Source: Halogeometricum rufum
GTDB taxonomy: Archaea; Halobacteriota; Halobacteria; Halobacteriales; Haloferacaceae
Reading direction: 5' to 3'
Assembly: GCF_900112175.1 (NCBI RefSeq)
Contig: NZ_FOYT01000001.1
Location: 992,001 to 1,056,000, forward strand
Length of the DNA: 64,000 nucleotides
The notes below the pieces were generated by a model. That model searched no databases and was not told the DNA's origin. It saw only the letters and a program-made list of their open reading frames with translations. Of the stretch, positions 49,959 to 58,744 are shown in pieces (position 1 is the first letter of the stretch; every line of letters begins with the position of its first letter). Made by a program: the position numbers and the translations under genes.

Positions 49959-51389
49959 ATGAGTTCAGATCAAGACCACCTCAAAGAGACGGACACTGAA
50001 GCTCGCTTCGAGTTCAAGAAGGAGCAGAAGTCGTCGTTCCAGGCCGACAAGGGCCTCACCGAGGAGACGATTCGCGTCATCTCCGAGGACAAAGACGAAC
50101 CCGAGTGGATGCTCCAGCGCCGTCTGCGCGCACTGAAGCACTTCCAGGAGATGCCGATGCCGACCGACTGGCCCGGCCAGCCGGACCTCTCGGAAGTCGA
50201 CGTCAACGAAATCGTCCCGTACATCCGCCCCGACGTGGAGACGCGCGGCGGCGTCGACGACTGGACGGACCTGCCGGACGAGATCAAGGACACGTTCGAC
50301 AAACTGGGCATCCCGGAGGCCGAGAAGAACGCGCTCTCGGGCGTCGGTGCGCAGTACGAGTCCGAAGTCGTCTACCAGAACATGCAGGAGCGCTGGGAGG
50401 AGAAGGGCGTCGTCTTCATGAACATGGACCAGGCGGTCCAGGAGCACGAGGACCTCGTCAAGGAGTACTTCATGACGAAGTGCGTCCCCCCGAGCGACAA
50501 CAAGTTCGCCGCGCTTCACGGCGCCATCTGGTCCGGCGGCTCGTTCGTCTACGTCCCCGAGGACACGACGGTCGACATGCCGGTGCAGGCGTACTTCCGG
50601 ATGAACAGCGAAGGGATGGGCCAGTTCGAGCACACGCTCATCATCGCCGAGGAGGGCTCCGAGGTCCACTACATCGAGGGCTGCTCGGCACCCAAGTACT
50701 CCGCGTTCAACCTGCACTCCGGCGGCGTCGAAGTGTTCGTCGGCGAGGACGCCCACGTGCAGTACTCGACCGTGCAGAACTGGTCGAAGAACACGTACAA
50801 CCTCAACACCAAGCGCGCCATCGTCGAGAAGAACGGCCGCATGGAGTGGATTTCGGGCTCCATGGGCTCGAAGGCGACGATGCTGTACCCCGCCTCGATC
50901 CTCAAGGGTCGCGGCGCGTCGGACAACCACATCACCATCGCGTTCGCGGGCGAGGGACAGAACATCGACACCGGCGCGAAGGTGTACCACAACGCCCCGA
51001 ACACGAAGTCCACCATCGAGTCGAAGTCCATCTCGAAGGACGGCGGCCGCACGAACTACCGCGGCCTCGTCCACATCTCCGAGGGCGCGCGCAACTCCTC
51101 GACGGCCGTCGAGTGTGACGCGCTGATGTTCGACAACGAGTCGACCTCGGACACGATGCCGTACATGGAGATCAACGAGTCCACCGTCGACGTCGCCCAC
51201 GAGGCCACTGTGGGTAAGATCGGCGACGAGGACATCTTCTACCTCCAGTCGCGCGGTCTGGACGACGACGACGCCAAGCAGATGATCGTCTCGGGCTTCA
51301 TCGAGCCGATCACGGAGGAACTGCCCATCGAGTACGCGGTCGAACTCAACCGCCTGGTCGAACTGGAGATGGAGGGTAGTCTCGGATAA
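49959..51389 (+). CDS. sufB: SufB scaffold protein
   Basis: 476 residues, the Fe-S scaffold subunit. Opens with a charged stretch, then the parallel beta-helix core with CSAPKYSAFNLHSGGVE and the conserved late part ARNSSTAVECDALMFDN and EATVGKIGDEDIFYLQSRG. Works with SufC and SufD; haloarchaea usually lack SufA. Starts 58 bases after sufC and is followed by sufD after one base. Ends ELEMEGSLG, the family C-terminus. Confidence 0.97.
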   Translation: MSSDQDHLKETDTEARFEFKKEQKSSFQADKGLTEETIRVISEDKDEPEWMLQRRLRALKHFQEMPMPTDWPGQPDLSEVDVNEIVPYIRPDVETRGGVDDWTDLPDEIKDTFDKLGIPEAEKNALSGVGAQYESEVVYQNMQERWEEKGVVFMNMDQAVQEHEDLVKEYFMTKCVPPSDNKFAALHGAIWSGGSFVYVPEDTTVDMPVQAYFRMNSEGMGQFEHTLIIAEEGSEVHYIEGCSAPKYSAFNLHSGGVEVFVGEDAHVQYSTVQNWSKNTYNLNTKRAIVEKNGRMEWISGSMGSKATMLYPASILKGRGASDNHITIAFAGEGQNIDTGAKVYHNAPNTKSTIESKSISKDGGRTNYRGLVHISEGARNSSTAVECDALMFDNESTSDTMPYMEINESTVDVAHEATVGKIGDEDIFYLQSRGLDDDDAKQMIVSGFIEPITEELPIEYAVELNRLVELEMEGSLG

Positions 51390-51390
51390 C

Positions 51391-52599
51391 ATGAGTGCGC
51401 AGCTACCAGCGAACCTGTCCGAAGAGACGGTACGAGAGATATCCGAACAGCGCGACGAACCGGAGTGGCTCCTCGAGCGCCGTCTGAGCGCCCTCGCGGC
51501 GCTGGACGACGCGGACCTGCCCGACGTCATCCAGACGCCCGGCCGCCGTTGGACGAACCTCGAGGCGCTCGACTTCGAGGACCTCGTCGACCCGCTGAAC
51601 CAGTCCGACGAGACCGAACGCGTCACCGACGAGGGCGTCCACGTCCTCCCGTTCACGGAGGCCGTCGAGGAGTTCGGCGACCTCGTCGAGGCGAACTTCG
51701 GTCGGACGGTCGACCCCGAGTCGAACTACCTGACCGCCCTCTCGGCGGCGCTGTTCACCACGGGAACGTTCATCTACGTGCCCGAGGGCGTCGACGCCGA
51801 GGACGTGAAGGTCCGCGCCGAGATGAACTCGAAGTCGCTGTTCAGCCACACGCTCGTCGTCACCGAGGACTCCTCCTCCGTGACGATTCTGGAGCGAATC
51901 GACAGCGGCGACTCGGTCGAGGGCGCGCGGTACTTCTCGAACATCGTGGAGGTCGCGACCGGCGAGAACTCGTACGTCCAGTACGGGTCGCTGCAGAACC
52001 TCGACGAGGACACGTACCACTACACGCTCAAGCGCGGTGACGCCGGCGTCTACGGCACGATCAACTGGATCGAGGGCAACATCGGCTCTCGACTCACCCG
52101 CTCTGACGTGGAGACCGAACTGAACGGCGACTCCTCGGAGACGAAGATCGTCGGCGCGTTCTTCGGCCACGAGGACCAGCACCTCGACCTCAACGCGCGT
52201 GTCTGGCACAAGGCCGAGAACACGACGGCCGACCTCGTGACGCGCGGCGTCCTCGACGACGAGGCGCGTTCCGTCTACGAGGGCGTGCAGGACGTGGGCC
52301 GCGACGCGTGGAACACCTCCTCGTACCAGCGTGAGAACACGCTGATGCTGTCGGACGAGTCCGAGGCCGACGCGTCGCCGAAGCTCATCATCCACAACCA
52401 CGACACCGAGGCGTCGCACTCCGCGACGGTCGGACAGGTCGACAAGGAGGACCTGTTCTACATGACCTCTCGGTCCGTCCCGCCGCTGCAGGCGCGCAAC
52501 ATGCTCGTCGAGGGCTTCTTCGTTCCCGTCCTCGAGGAGATAGCGGTCGACGAGTTCCGCGAGGACCTCCAGGAACTCATCTCCGCGCGCCTTCGGTAG
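51391..52599 (+). CDS. sufD: SufD scaffold partner
   Basis: 402 residues, homologous to SufB in its C-terminal half (HNHDTEASHSATVGQVDKEDLFYMTSR) and forming a heterodimer with it. The N-terminal 90 residues are helical and acidic. The second base after the sufB stop begins the ATG, so the three genes are one transcription unit. SufS cysteine desulfurase is not in the window. Ends in a short basic helix LQELISARLR. Confidence 0.95.
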   Translation: MSAQLPANLSEETVREISEQRDEPEWLLERRLSALAALDDADLPDVIQTPGRRWTNLEALDFEDLVDPLNQSDETERVTDEGVHVLPFTEAVEEFGDLVEANFGRTVDPESNYLTALSAALFTTGTFIYVPEGVDAEDVKVRAEMNSKSLFSHTLVVTEDSSSVTILERIDSGDSVEGARYFSNIVEVATGENSYVQYGSLQNLDEDTYHYTLKRGDAGVYGTINWIEGNIGSRLTRSDVETELNGDSSETKIVGAFFGHEDQHLDLNARVWHKAENTTADLVTRGVLDDEARSVYEGVQDVGRDAWNTSSYQRENTLMLSDESEADASPKLIIHNHDTEASHSATVGQVDKEDLFYMTSRSVPPLQARNMLVEGFFVPVLEEIAVDEFREDLQELISARLR

Positions 52600-52751
52600 G
52601 CGTCCGCGGTCCGCCGCGGTTCCGCGACACCTGCGGTCTTTCTCTCTCTCGCTCTCGATTTTAGTCACCACGAGCGCCGGCGCCGGCGTCGGTCGGCATC
52701 GGTCCCGCGGACCGCTGACCGCGGACAGCGGACGACCGCACGGGGCCAGTC

Positions 52752-54410
52752 TCAGGGCCGGCCGAGCGGCACCCGCTGGCCCCGCCTGTCGCCGCGAATC
52801 CACGCGTACTCGCAGGCGTCGAGCGTGAACGTGCACCGTCCGTCTTCGACCGAGTACTCGCCCGGGCCGACGATGCGCGTGGCGGCCGCGGCCGGCGGTT
52901 CGAAGTCGACGGTGACCTCGCGGCGTTCGTCGGCGGTGTTGTGCGCAGTCAGGAGGACCGTACTCCCCTTCGTGAGGCGGTGGACCCACACCTCCTTCGG
53001 CGGCACGTCTCTCACCTCGATGTCGCCGGTGCCGATCTCCGAACAGAGCCGACGAGCGTCCACGAGGCGTTCAATGCGCCGCAGGAGGGAAGTCGGGTCG
53101 ACGATCTGGTCGGCGACGTTGACCGACCGGTATCCGAACTCGCCGTCGGCGGTGACGGGGTTGACGAGTTCGTCCGCGTCGGCCGTCGAGAAGCCGCCGT
53201 TGCGGTTGTTCGACCACTGCATCGGCGTCCGGACGGCTTCGCGTTCCGGCAGGTCGAGGTTCGCCCCCATCCCTATCTCGTCGCCGGCGAGGAGGACGGA
53301 CGTGCCGGGCATCGCGAGCATGAGGCTGTGGGCGAGGGCGATTCGGTCGTGGTCGCCGGCGTAGAGGTCCGCCAGACGGAGGCGGTGGCCGCGGCCGAAT
53401 ATCCACGAACTGCCGTCCTCGGGGCCGAAGAACTCCCGGCCGTGGTCCATCGCCTCCCACGGGAGTTTCAGGAGGTTCCACTCGTCGTGGTTGCGGAGGA
53501 AGTTCGCCCAGTGGCCCACGTCGGAGACGTCGGGCAGGACCTCCATCGCGCGGTGAAGCGGCCACGTGTCCTTCACGCCTACGCCGTAGACGAGGTGGGA
53601 GTTGAGGACGAAGTTGAACATCAGGTCGAAGGAGTCGCCGCCGCCGAAGTAGTACGCCAGTTCGTCCGGTTGGTCGTCCGCCTCGGCGAGGAGGATGGCC
53701 TCCTCGTTCTTCTCGTGCACGCGCGCTTTCATCTCCTCGAACAGACCGATGGGGTCGTCGAGTTTGGTGCCGTCGTGGCCCTTGGGCATCGTCATCGGGT
53801 GCGCGGCGTCGATGCGGAAACCGTCCACCCCGAGGTCGAGCCAGAACTCCAGCACGTCGAATATCTCCTCCTGCACGTCGGGGTTCGCCACGTTGAGGTC
53901 GGGCTGGAAGCTGTAGAACTGGTGGAAGTAGTGCTTCTCCGCCACCTCGTCGTACGACCAGACGCCGTCCTCGTAGTCGGGGAAGATGTTCCCCCGCTTC
54001 TGGGCGTTCTCGACGTCGCTGGTCCAGAGGTAGTAGTCGTGGTAGTCCGAGTAGGGGTCCTCGCGCGCCCGCTTGAACCACGGATGCTGGTCGGAGGTGT
54101 GGTTGAACACGGTGTCGATGATGACGCGGATGCCGCGTTCGTGCGCCCGTTCGACCAGGTCGGTGACGTCGCCGAGGGTCCCCAGTTTCGGGTCCACGGC
54201 GTAGTAGTCCGAGACGTCGTAGCCGTTGTCTTGGATGGGGCTCGGGTAGAACGGGCGGAGCCACAGGCAGTCGACGCCGAGTTGCTCGATGTAGCCCAGT
54301 CGGTCGATGAGGCCGCGGAAGTCCCCCCAGCCGTCGCCGTCGGAGTCGTTGAACGTCTTCACGTCGATGGAGTAGATTATCGCGTCACGGTACCAGTCCG
54401 GGTTCGCCAT
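52752..54410 (-). CDS. GH13 alpha-glucosyl enzyme, trehalose-synthase-like
   Basis: 552 residues. Opening PDWYRDAIIYSIDVKTF, then GDFRGLIDRLGYIEQLGVDC and PFYPSPIQDNGYDVSDY, as in maltose alpha-glucosyltransferases (TreS). Catalytic residues: nucleophile Asp in GFRIDAAHP, acid Glu in LLAEADDQ, third Asp in FLRNHDEWNL. A beta-domain follows. May interconvert maltose and trehalose, a compatible solute, or act as an alpha-glucosidase. No signal peptide, so cytoplasmic. Internal ATG at 54410 preferred because the upstream frame is Arg-rich and unconserved in look. Confidence 0.88.
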   Translation of the reverse strand: MANPDWYRDAIIYSIDVKTFNDSDGDGWGDFRGLIDRLGYIEQLGVDCLWLRPFYPSPIQDNGYDVSDYYAVDPKLGTLGDVTDLVERAHERGIRVIIDTVFNHTSDQHPWFKRAREDPYSDYHDYYLWTSDVENAQKRGNIFPDYEDGVWSYDEVAEKHYFHQFYSFQPDLNVANPDVQEEIFDVLEFWLDLGVDGFRIDAAHPMTMPKGHDGTKLDDPIGLFEEMKARVHEKNEEAILLAEADDQPDELAYYFGGGDSFDLMFNFVLNSHLVYGVGVKDTWPLHRAMEVLPDVSDVGHWANFLRNHDEWNLLKLPWEAMDHGREFFGPEDGSSWIFGRGHRLRLADLYAGDHDRIALAHSLMLAMPGTSVLLAGDEIGMGANLDLPEREAVRTPMQWSNNRNGGFSTADADELVNPVTADGEFGYRSVNVADQIVDPTSLLRRIERLVDARRLCSEIGTGDIEVRDVPPKEVWVHRLTKGSTVLLTAHNTADERREVTVDFEPPAAAATRIVGPGEYSVEDGRCTFTLDACEYAWIRGDRRGQRVPLGRP

Positions 54411-54566
54411 GGGGGCCGTACTCGCGGAGGGGTTGTGGTTCTTGTCGCCGTCTCGTCGCGGTCGTCCGGCGGTCGCCCGTCGCTCGAACCGCCGCGAGAG
54501 CCGTCGCCGTCGGTGCGACGGACGGCGAGGGAACCGCTTAAGTCGGTCACAACCCTGCGAACGTGT

Positions 54567-54608
54567 ATGAACGTCAGGGTATCGCACGCGGCCCGGGTGA
54601 CGCCATGA
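54567..54608 (+). CDS. Possible 13-codon leader ORF ahead of the ferritin-like gene
   Basis: ATG to TGA encodes MNVRVSHAARVTP. It begins 27 bases after a TATA-like CTTAAGT (54537-54543), the expected leaderless start, and its TGA overlaps the ATG of the next gene (ATGA). Alternatively the main gene starts at the in-frame GTG at 54563, four bases before this ATG. Confidence 0.3.
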   Translation: MNVRVSHAARVTP

Positions 54609-55102
54609 GCGTCGGCCACCGCGTGTCCTCGGACCACCAACTCGCCCGCCTGCTCCAGATAGGCGTCGTCTTGGAGGAGGTGGTCGAGGCGCGGGCGTAC
54701 CACCACTACCAGTCGCTCGCCGACGAGGACCGCGAACTGGACGAGGAGATCGAAGAACTCCTCGAACACGCCGCCGAGGAGTCCGCAGAGCACCGCGAAC
54801 GACTCGAGTCGGTCATCGGCGAACTCGACGCCGAGAGCATCCCGTTCGAGGACATCGAGACGCTGGTCGAAGCGCAGTACGGCAAGACGAAGCCGGACGA
54901 CTTCGACGGCGTCCTCTACGACCAACTCTGCAACGAAGAGACGGCGTACAAGTTCTACGACGACCTCATCGAAGCCATCGAGGCCAGCGACGCGCAGTTC
55001 AGCGTGGACCGCGAGCGTCTGGTCGGCCTCCTCTCGGAGATTCGAGAGGAGGAGGCCGAGGGCGTCGAGGCTGTGACGAAAATCATGGAGACGCGCGAAT
55101 GA
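54605..55102 (+). CDS. Four-helix, ferritin-like protein
   Basis: 165 residues, predicted to be almost all helical. Acidic and His residues lie at the expected places of a di-iron four-helix bundle: E24-E25 with E28 in helix 1, E58-E59 and H63 in helix 2, E111-E112 in helix 3 and E148-E150 in helix 4, but the textbook ExxH pairs are not clean (ExxxH in helix 2). Could be a rubrerythrin/DPS relative that stores or detoxifies iron. Start shares ATGA with a short leader ORF. Next gene is a DtxR-type metal sensor, supporting a metal role. Confidence 0.65.
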   Translation: MSVGHRVSSDHQLARLLQIGVVLEEVVEARAYHHYQSLADEDRELDEEIEELLEHAAEESAEHRERLESVIGELDAESIPFEDIETLVEAQYGKTKPDDFDGVLYDQLCNEETAYKFYDDLIEAIEASDAQFSVDRERLVGLLSEIREEEAEGVEAVTKIMETRE

Positions 55103-55118
55103 CGCGAGCCGAGTCACC

Positions 55119-55124
55119 GGGAGG
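55119..55124 (+). promoter_or_regulatory. Shine-Dalgarno site of the second DtxR-type gene
   Basis: GGGAGG six bases before the ATG, in the 28-base gap after the ferritin-like gene; supports this start and co-transcription of the two genes. Confidence 0.6.
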
Positions 55125-55130
55125 ACATCG

Positions 55131-55574
55131 ATGAACACCGCAGACCAGTACGTGAAGGCAATCTACCTCTTACAGGAGATGGAAGACGGCCCGGCAGCGA
55201 CCGGCGCACTGGCGGACATGCTCGACGTGAGTCCCGCGAGTGCGAACGAGATGATCGGAAAACTCGAAGGGCGCGGGCTCGCCGAACACGAGAAGTACAA
55301 GGGCGTTCGCCTCACCGACGAGGGAATCGTCCGCGCCCGCGAGGCCCTCCAGACGTACTGTATCATCGAACGCTTCCTCGCGAACGTCCTCGACGTCGAG
55401 GAGTTCCGGGCGGAGGCGCGGGAACTCGAACCCGTCATCGACGACACCGTCGCGGAGCGACTCGACACCATCATCGACCGGAACAGCGAGTGTCCGGACT
55501 GTTTCGACCCCGAGACGGACGCCTGCTGTTACCTCGAACTGGCGAGCGAACCCGAGGAGACGCCCGCGGACTGA
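55131..55574 (+). CDS. DtxR-family regulator with altered metal ligands and a Cys cluster
   Basis: 147 residues: N-terminal winged helix (1-62, NTADQYVKAIYLL, KYKGVRLTDEG) closely similar to the regulator at 8 kb, then a helical domain without the C-terminal SH3 domain. Positions that bind metal in DtxR/MntR are changed: the helix His pair is T-Y-C, and LEH becomes E100-P101. A cluster of cysteines C121-x2-C124-x7-C132-C133 is added near the end. It may sense another metal, an Fe-S cluster or redox state. Probably regulates itself and the ferritin-like gene upstream. Confidence 0.85.
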   Translation: MNTADQYVKAIYLLQEMEDGPAATGALADMLDVSPASANEMIGKLEGRGLAEHEKYKGVRLTDEGIVRAREALQTYCIIERFLANVLDVEEFRAEARELEPVIDDTVAERLDTIIDRNSECPDCFDPETDACCYLELASEPEETPAD

Positions 55575-55601
55575 GTTCCGGCGTCGAAACGATGACGAAG
55601 C

Positions 55602-55609
55602 GTTAAGTT
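55602..55609 (+). promoter_or_regulatory. TATA box of the zinc-ribbon protein gene
   Basis: GTTAAGTT, 23-30 bases before the ATG at 55632, consistent with a leaderless transcript and with rejecting the in-frame start at 55608. Confidence 0.5.
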
Positions 55610-55631
55610 GGCGCACCGTGACTCCCCGTCT

Positions 55632-55835
55632 ATGGTAGGAACTGAGGCTATCGGTCGTCTCCTCCGTCTCGCGGGCGTGGGACCTCGCGAACAGGCGGAG
55701 ACACGGGGGGAGCCGGAGTTCCCCTACGTCTGTCGCGGATGCGGGACAGCGTACGACGTCCAGTATCACGTCTGCCCCGAGTGCGGTGGGTTCTCCGTCG
55801 AACGACGCGTCGACGACGGGCTGAGTCCCGGCTGA
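55632..55835 (+). CDS. Zinc-ribbon protein, 67 residues
   Basis: Short helical N-terminus (MVGTEAIGRLLRLAGVG), then C-x2-C ... C-x2-C as YVCRGCGTAYDV and HVCPECGGFSV, a rubredoxin-like or zinc-ribbon knuckle pair. Found as a free-standing small protein. May bind zinc and nucleic acid or protein; role unknown. Located just upstream of the tRNA-Gln gene. Confidence 0.75.
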   Translation: MVGTEAIGRLLRLAGVGPREQAETRGEPEFPYVCRGCGTAYDVQYHVCPECGGFSVERRVDDGLSPG

Positions 55836-55944
55836 GGCGACTCCGACACCGACTGACGACGGCGGGTCGAACCCGATGCATTTTCAAAGGCTCACCGACG
55901 AGTGGAAACTGCAGTCCCGCGATGCGCGGTTAGATGTGACTCGG

Positions 55945-56017
55945 AGTCCCGTGGTGTAGTGGCCAATCATAATGGCCTTTGGAGCCATTGACGGCGGTTC
56001 GAATCCGCCCGGGACTA
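55945..56017 (+). tRNA. tRNA-Gln (anticodon UUG)
   Basis: Seven-base acceptor stem AGTCCCG pairs with CGGGACT, discriminator A. Anticodon arm ATGGC-CTTTGGA-GCCAT gives anticodon TTG at positions 34-36 (CAA glutamine). T arm GGCGG-TTCGAAT-CCGCC is perfect, and the variable loop is short (TGAC). No CCA encoded and no intron seen. Confidence 0.93.
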
Positions 56018-56092
56018 TTCTGTCTGAACGGAGTGAGGACGAATAGCGGACGGTGGATTCGACACCCAGAGGACGAGCGGATTCGCGTCTTC

Positions 56093-56119
56093 GCGGTTCG
56101 ACCCCGCCCGAGACTACTC
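56093..56119 (+). repeat. Degenerate copy of the tRNA-Gln 3' end, about 99 bases downstream
   Basis: The T arm and 3' acceptor strand of the tRNA (55994-56020) recur here with 23 of 27 bases matching, and similarity continues in the flank (CCGAACG versus CTGAACG after a two-base offset). The 5' half of the tRNA is absent, so this is not a tRNA gene. Such 3'-end copies are left by site-specific integration into tRNAs; no integrase is seen nearby, so any element is gone. Confidence 0.6.
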
Positions 56120-56201
56120 TCCGTCCGAACGAACCCTCTCGCCGTCTCTGTTCCCGGATACGCACGGAGCGTCTCGAACGCGGACGCCGCCGGGGGCCGC
56201 C

Positions 56202-57548
56202 TCAGTCTCCGCTCACGGCCGACTCGCCGTCGCCGCCCGAGAACAGACTCGTCTCGAAGTAGACCAGTTCGAGCACGACGACGACCACGCTGATGGCGGC
56301 GACGGTGTAGAAGACGGCGCGCTGAGAGGTGAACAGGTGCCACACCATCATCGGGAGGAACAGGACCGTGCCGACCAGCCCGACGGCGGGCGGAATCGCC
56401 GACACGTCCTCGTGGTCACGCTGTTGCAGTGCGAGGAAGCTCATCGCGCCGAAGACGACGATGAACGTCAGCGACGCGAACGACGTGATGCCCTCCAGAC
56501 TGCCGACGACGGTGAACGCGGCGGTCAGCACGCCGAGGAGGAGGATGATGCGCTTGGGGAGTTCCTCGCCCTCTTCGAACTCGTCGGGGGAACTCGTGTC
56601 GAGTCGGTCCGGCAAGAGGTCGTTCGCGATGAGTCGGTCGGAGAACTGCGCGCTGGTGAACAGCGTCGCGTTGATGGCGCTGGCCGTCGAGAACAGCGCC
56701 GACAGCGCGATGATGAAGTGCCCCGTCCCGCCGCCGAACTCCGAGGCGGCCGTCGCCAGCGCCACCTCGGGGTGCTGGGAGACGAGGTCGACGCCGACGA
56801 TGCTCGTCGTGACGATGGCGACGCCGATGTAGATGAGGACGGCCGTCGGGATGGAGAGGTAGATGGCCGTCGGGTTGGTGTCGCTGTGGTCCTTAATGGT
56901 GCTCTGGGAGTACATCAGCAACTGCCAGCCCTGGAACGCCACGAACGACATCGCGGCGGCCATGATGGGTTCGAAGCCGAGCGAATCGATGCCGGTGTCG
57001 ATGCCGCCGTTCGACGACCCGAACCAGAGTCCGAAGCCGACGAAGCCGACGAGGACCGCTATCTTGAGGACGACGAGGACGACTTCGACCCAGCCGGACT
57101 CCTCGACGCCGACGAGGTTGAGCCCGACGAACAGGCCCACGATAGCCAGAGAGAGGAGTACGCGAAGCGGGAGGCCGAACACCTGCTCGACGCCGAGCAT
57201 GTCGACGGAGTAGCTTCCGAACGCGTAGGCGTACATCGCCATCGACCCGACGTAGCCGAACAGCAGCGTCCACCCCGCCATCCCGGCGAGCGTCGAACTG
57301 TCCGCGAACCACTCCAGATACGTCGGCGACGCGCCTTCGGGGTTGCTCAGTTGGTTCAGCTTGATGTACGAGTAGCCCGCACAGAGGGCGACGAGACCGG
57401 CGAGGACGAACGCTACCCACGCCGTCGCCCCGGAGATGTTGACGACGACGCCGAGAACCGCGTAGATGCCGCCGCCGATCATCCCTCCGAGAGCCATCGA
57501 CACCGCACCGGTCAATCCGAGGTCGCCGCCTGCAGAATCATCGACCAT
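56202..57548 (-). CDS. APC-family amino-acid permease
   Basis: 448 residues, about 12 transmembrane helices. The first helix has ALGGMIGGGIYAVLGVVV, the unwound helix-1 substrate motif of APC transporters. A hydrophilic loop SSPDEFEEGEELPKR separates later helices. Probably imports amino acids with Na+ or H+ and has no fused regulatory domain. Stands alone; convergent with the tRNA-Gln region. Confidence 0.87.
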   Translation of the reverse strand: MVDDSAGGDLGLTGAVSMALGGMIGGGIYAVLGVVVNISGATAWVAFVLAGLVALCAGYSYIKLNQLSNPEGASPTYLEWFADSSTLAGMAGWTLLFGYVGSMAMYAYAFGSYSVDMLGVEQVFGLPLRVLLSLAIVGLFVGLNLVGVEESGWVEVVLVVLKIAVLVGFVGFGLWFGSSNGGIDTGIDSLGFEPIMAAAMSFVAFQGWQLLMYSQSTIKDHSDTNPTAIYLSIPTAVLIYIGVAIVTTSIVGVDLVSQHPEVALATAASEFGGGTGHFIIALSALFSTASAINATLFTSAQFSDRLIANDLLPDRLDTSSPDEFEEGEELPKRIILLLGVLTAAFTVVGSLEGITSFASLTFIVVFGAMSFLALQQRDHEDVSAIPPAVGLVGTVLFLPMMVWHLFTSQRAVFYTVAAISVVVVVLELVYFETSLFSGGDGESAVSGD

Positions 57549-57704
57549 TGGGGCGGTGTAGTCGAGGCATCCCTTTCAGTCTTTTAGCCGAGAACTAGAT
57601 GGATTGAATTTACTATCGGAATCTGTGGTATAGAGTTGCGACCGCCGAACCGCCCGGCGAACCACTGCAAACAGATTGTTAGGCGACGGGCTCGACGTAC
57701 GGAT

Positions 57705-58670
57705 ATGAGACAGGCTGGGGAGACGTTGGTCGACGAACCGATCGCCGGTGCGATGCCCCAGACGGACCACGGGCGGTGGCTCGTACTCAACCCCGTGAGC
57801 GGCACCGCCGACCACGCCGACCGGGTCCGCGAACTCGCCGAAGAACGGGGATTCCGGGTCGAGGAGACCGAGCGCGCGGGTCACGCCACCGAACTCGCCC
57901 GGGCCGCCGCGGCCGACGGCGCCACCCTGATAGCCGTCGCGGGTGGGGACGGAACCGTCCACGAGGTCATCGACGGCCTCGACCGGGCCGACGCGTTCGA
58001 CCGGACGACGCTCGTACCCGTGCCCGTCGGGACGGCGAACATCGTGGCGACCAACCTCGGTATCGGGAGCGTCGAACAGGCGTTCGAGGTGGTCGAGACG
58101 GGGGCACGCAGGCGAATCGACGTCGGCGTCGCCGACGGCAAACCGTTCGCGATGTCCTGCATCGCCGGCCTCATCGCGGACGCGAGCATCAACACCTCGG
58201 ACGACTCGAAAGAGCGGTTCGGGTCGTTCGCGTTCGTCGTCGAGGGCCTGCGGGAGATGGCCGACTTCGACGGCCTCCACGTCGACCTCACGGCCGTCTC
58301 GAACGGCGAGGAGCGCCGGTGGTCCGGCGAGGCCGTCTGCGTCCTAGTCGGGAACCTCCGGCGGTTCGCGAAGGAGGGCGGGCAGGCGGACGTCGAGGAC
58401 GGCCACTTCGAGGTGGTCGTCATCGAACAGATGCCGACCGTCGAGATGGTCGCCGAGGCCATCGCCCAGCGAGTGCTCGGCGAGAGCACGGAGAACGTGT
58501 TCCACGTCCGCGCCAGTCAACTCGAGATTCGCGCCGGCGACGACGAGAGCATCGACTTCAGCCTCGACGGCGAACCCTACGCGACCAGTCGCCTCTCCCT
58601 GCACACGCGTCCGCTGGCGCTCCGCGTCTGCGTCGGGCCCGACTACGACCCGTCGCCGTTCGACGCCTGA
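57705..58670 (+). CDS. Diacylglycerol/lipid kinase-family protein
   Basis: 321 residues. NPVSG at 29-33 and the nucleotide motif GGDGT at 80-84 (VAGGDGTVHEVI) identify the DAGK/YegS family; the lipid-binding domain follows, with LVGNLRRFAKEGGQ. Phosphorylates a lipid alcohol using ATP, possibly to recycle archaeal lipid precursors; substrate unproven. The ATG at 57705 has a TATA-like GATTGTTAGG about 28 bases upstream; the in-frame extension upstream is not protein-like. Confidence 0.85.
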   Translation: MRQAGETLVDEPIAGAMPQTDHGRWLVLNPVSGTADHADRVRELAEERGFRVEETERAGHATELARAAAADGATLIAVAGGDGTVHEVIDGLDRADAFDRTTLVPVPVGTANIVATNLGIGSVEQAFEVVETGARRRIDVGVADGKPFAMSCIAGLIADASINTSDDSKERFGSFAFVVEGLREMADFDGLHVDLTAVSNGEERRWSGEAVCVLVGNLRRFAKEGGQADVEDGHFEVVVIEQMPTVEMVAEAIAQRVLGESTENVFHVRASQLEIRAGDDESIDFSLDGEPYATSRLSLHTRPLALRVCVGPDYDPSPFDA

Positions 58671-58744
58671 CGCCGCGCCGCCGACCGTCCCGTCGGCACC
58701 CCCGACCGAAAGGGGCATACTCCGCCCGCGAGTCTCCCCGTGCG

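Noticed and set aside
56093-56119. Second tRNA gene
   Set aside because: Only the 3' T arm and acceptor strand are present; no D arm or anticodon arm can be built upstream, and the acceptor 5' strand is missing.
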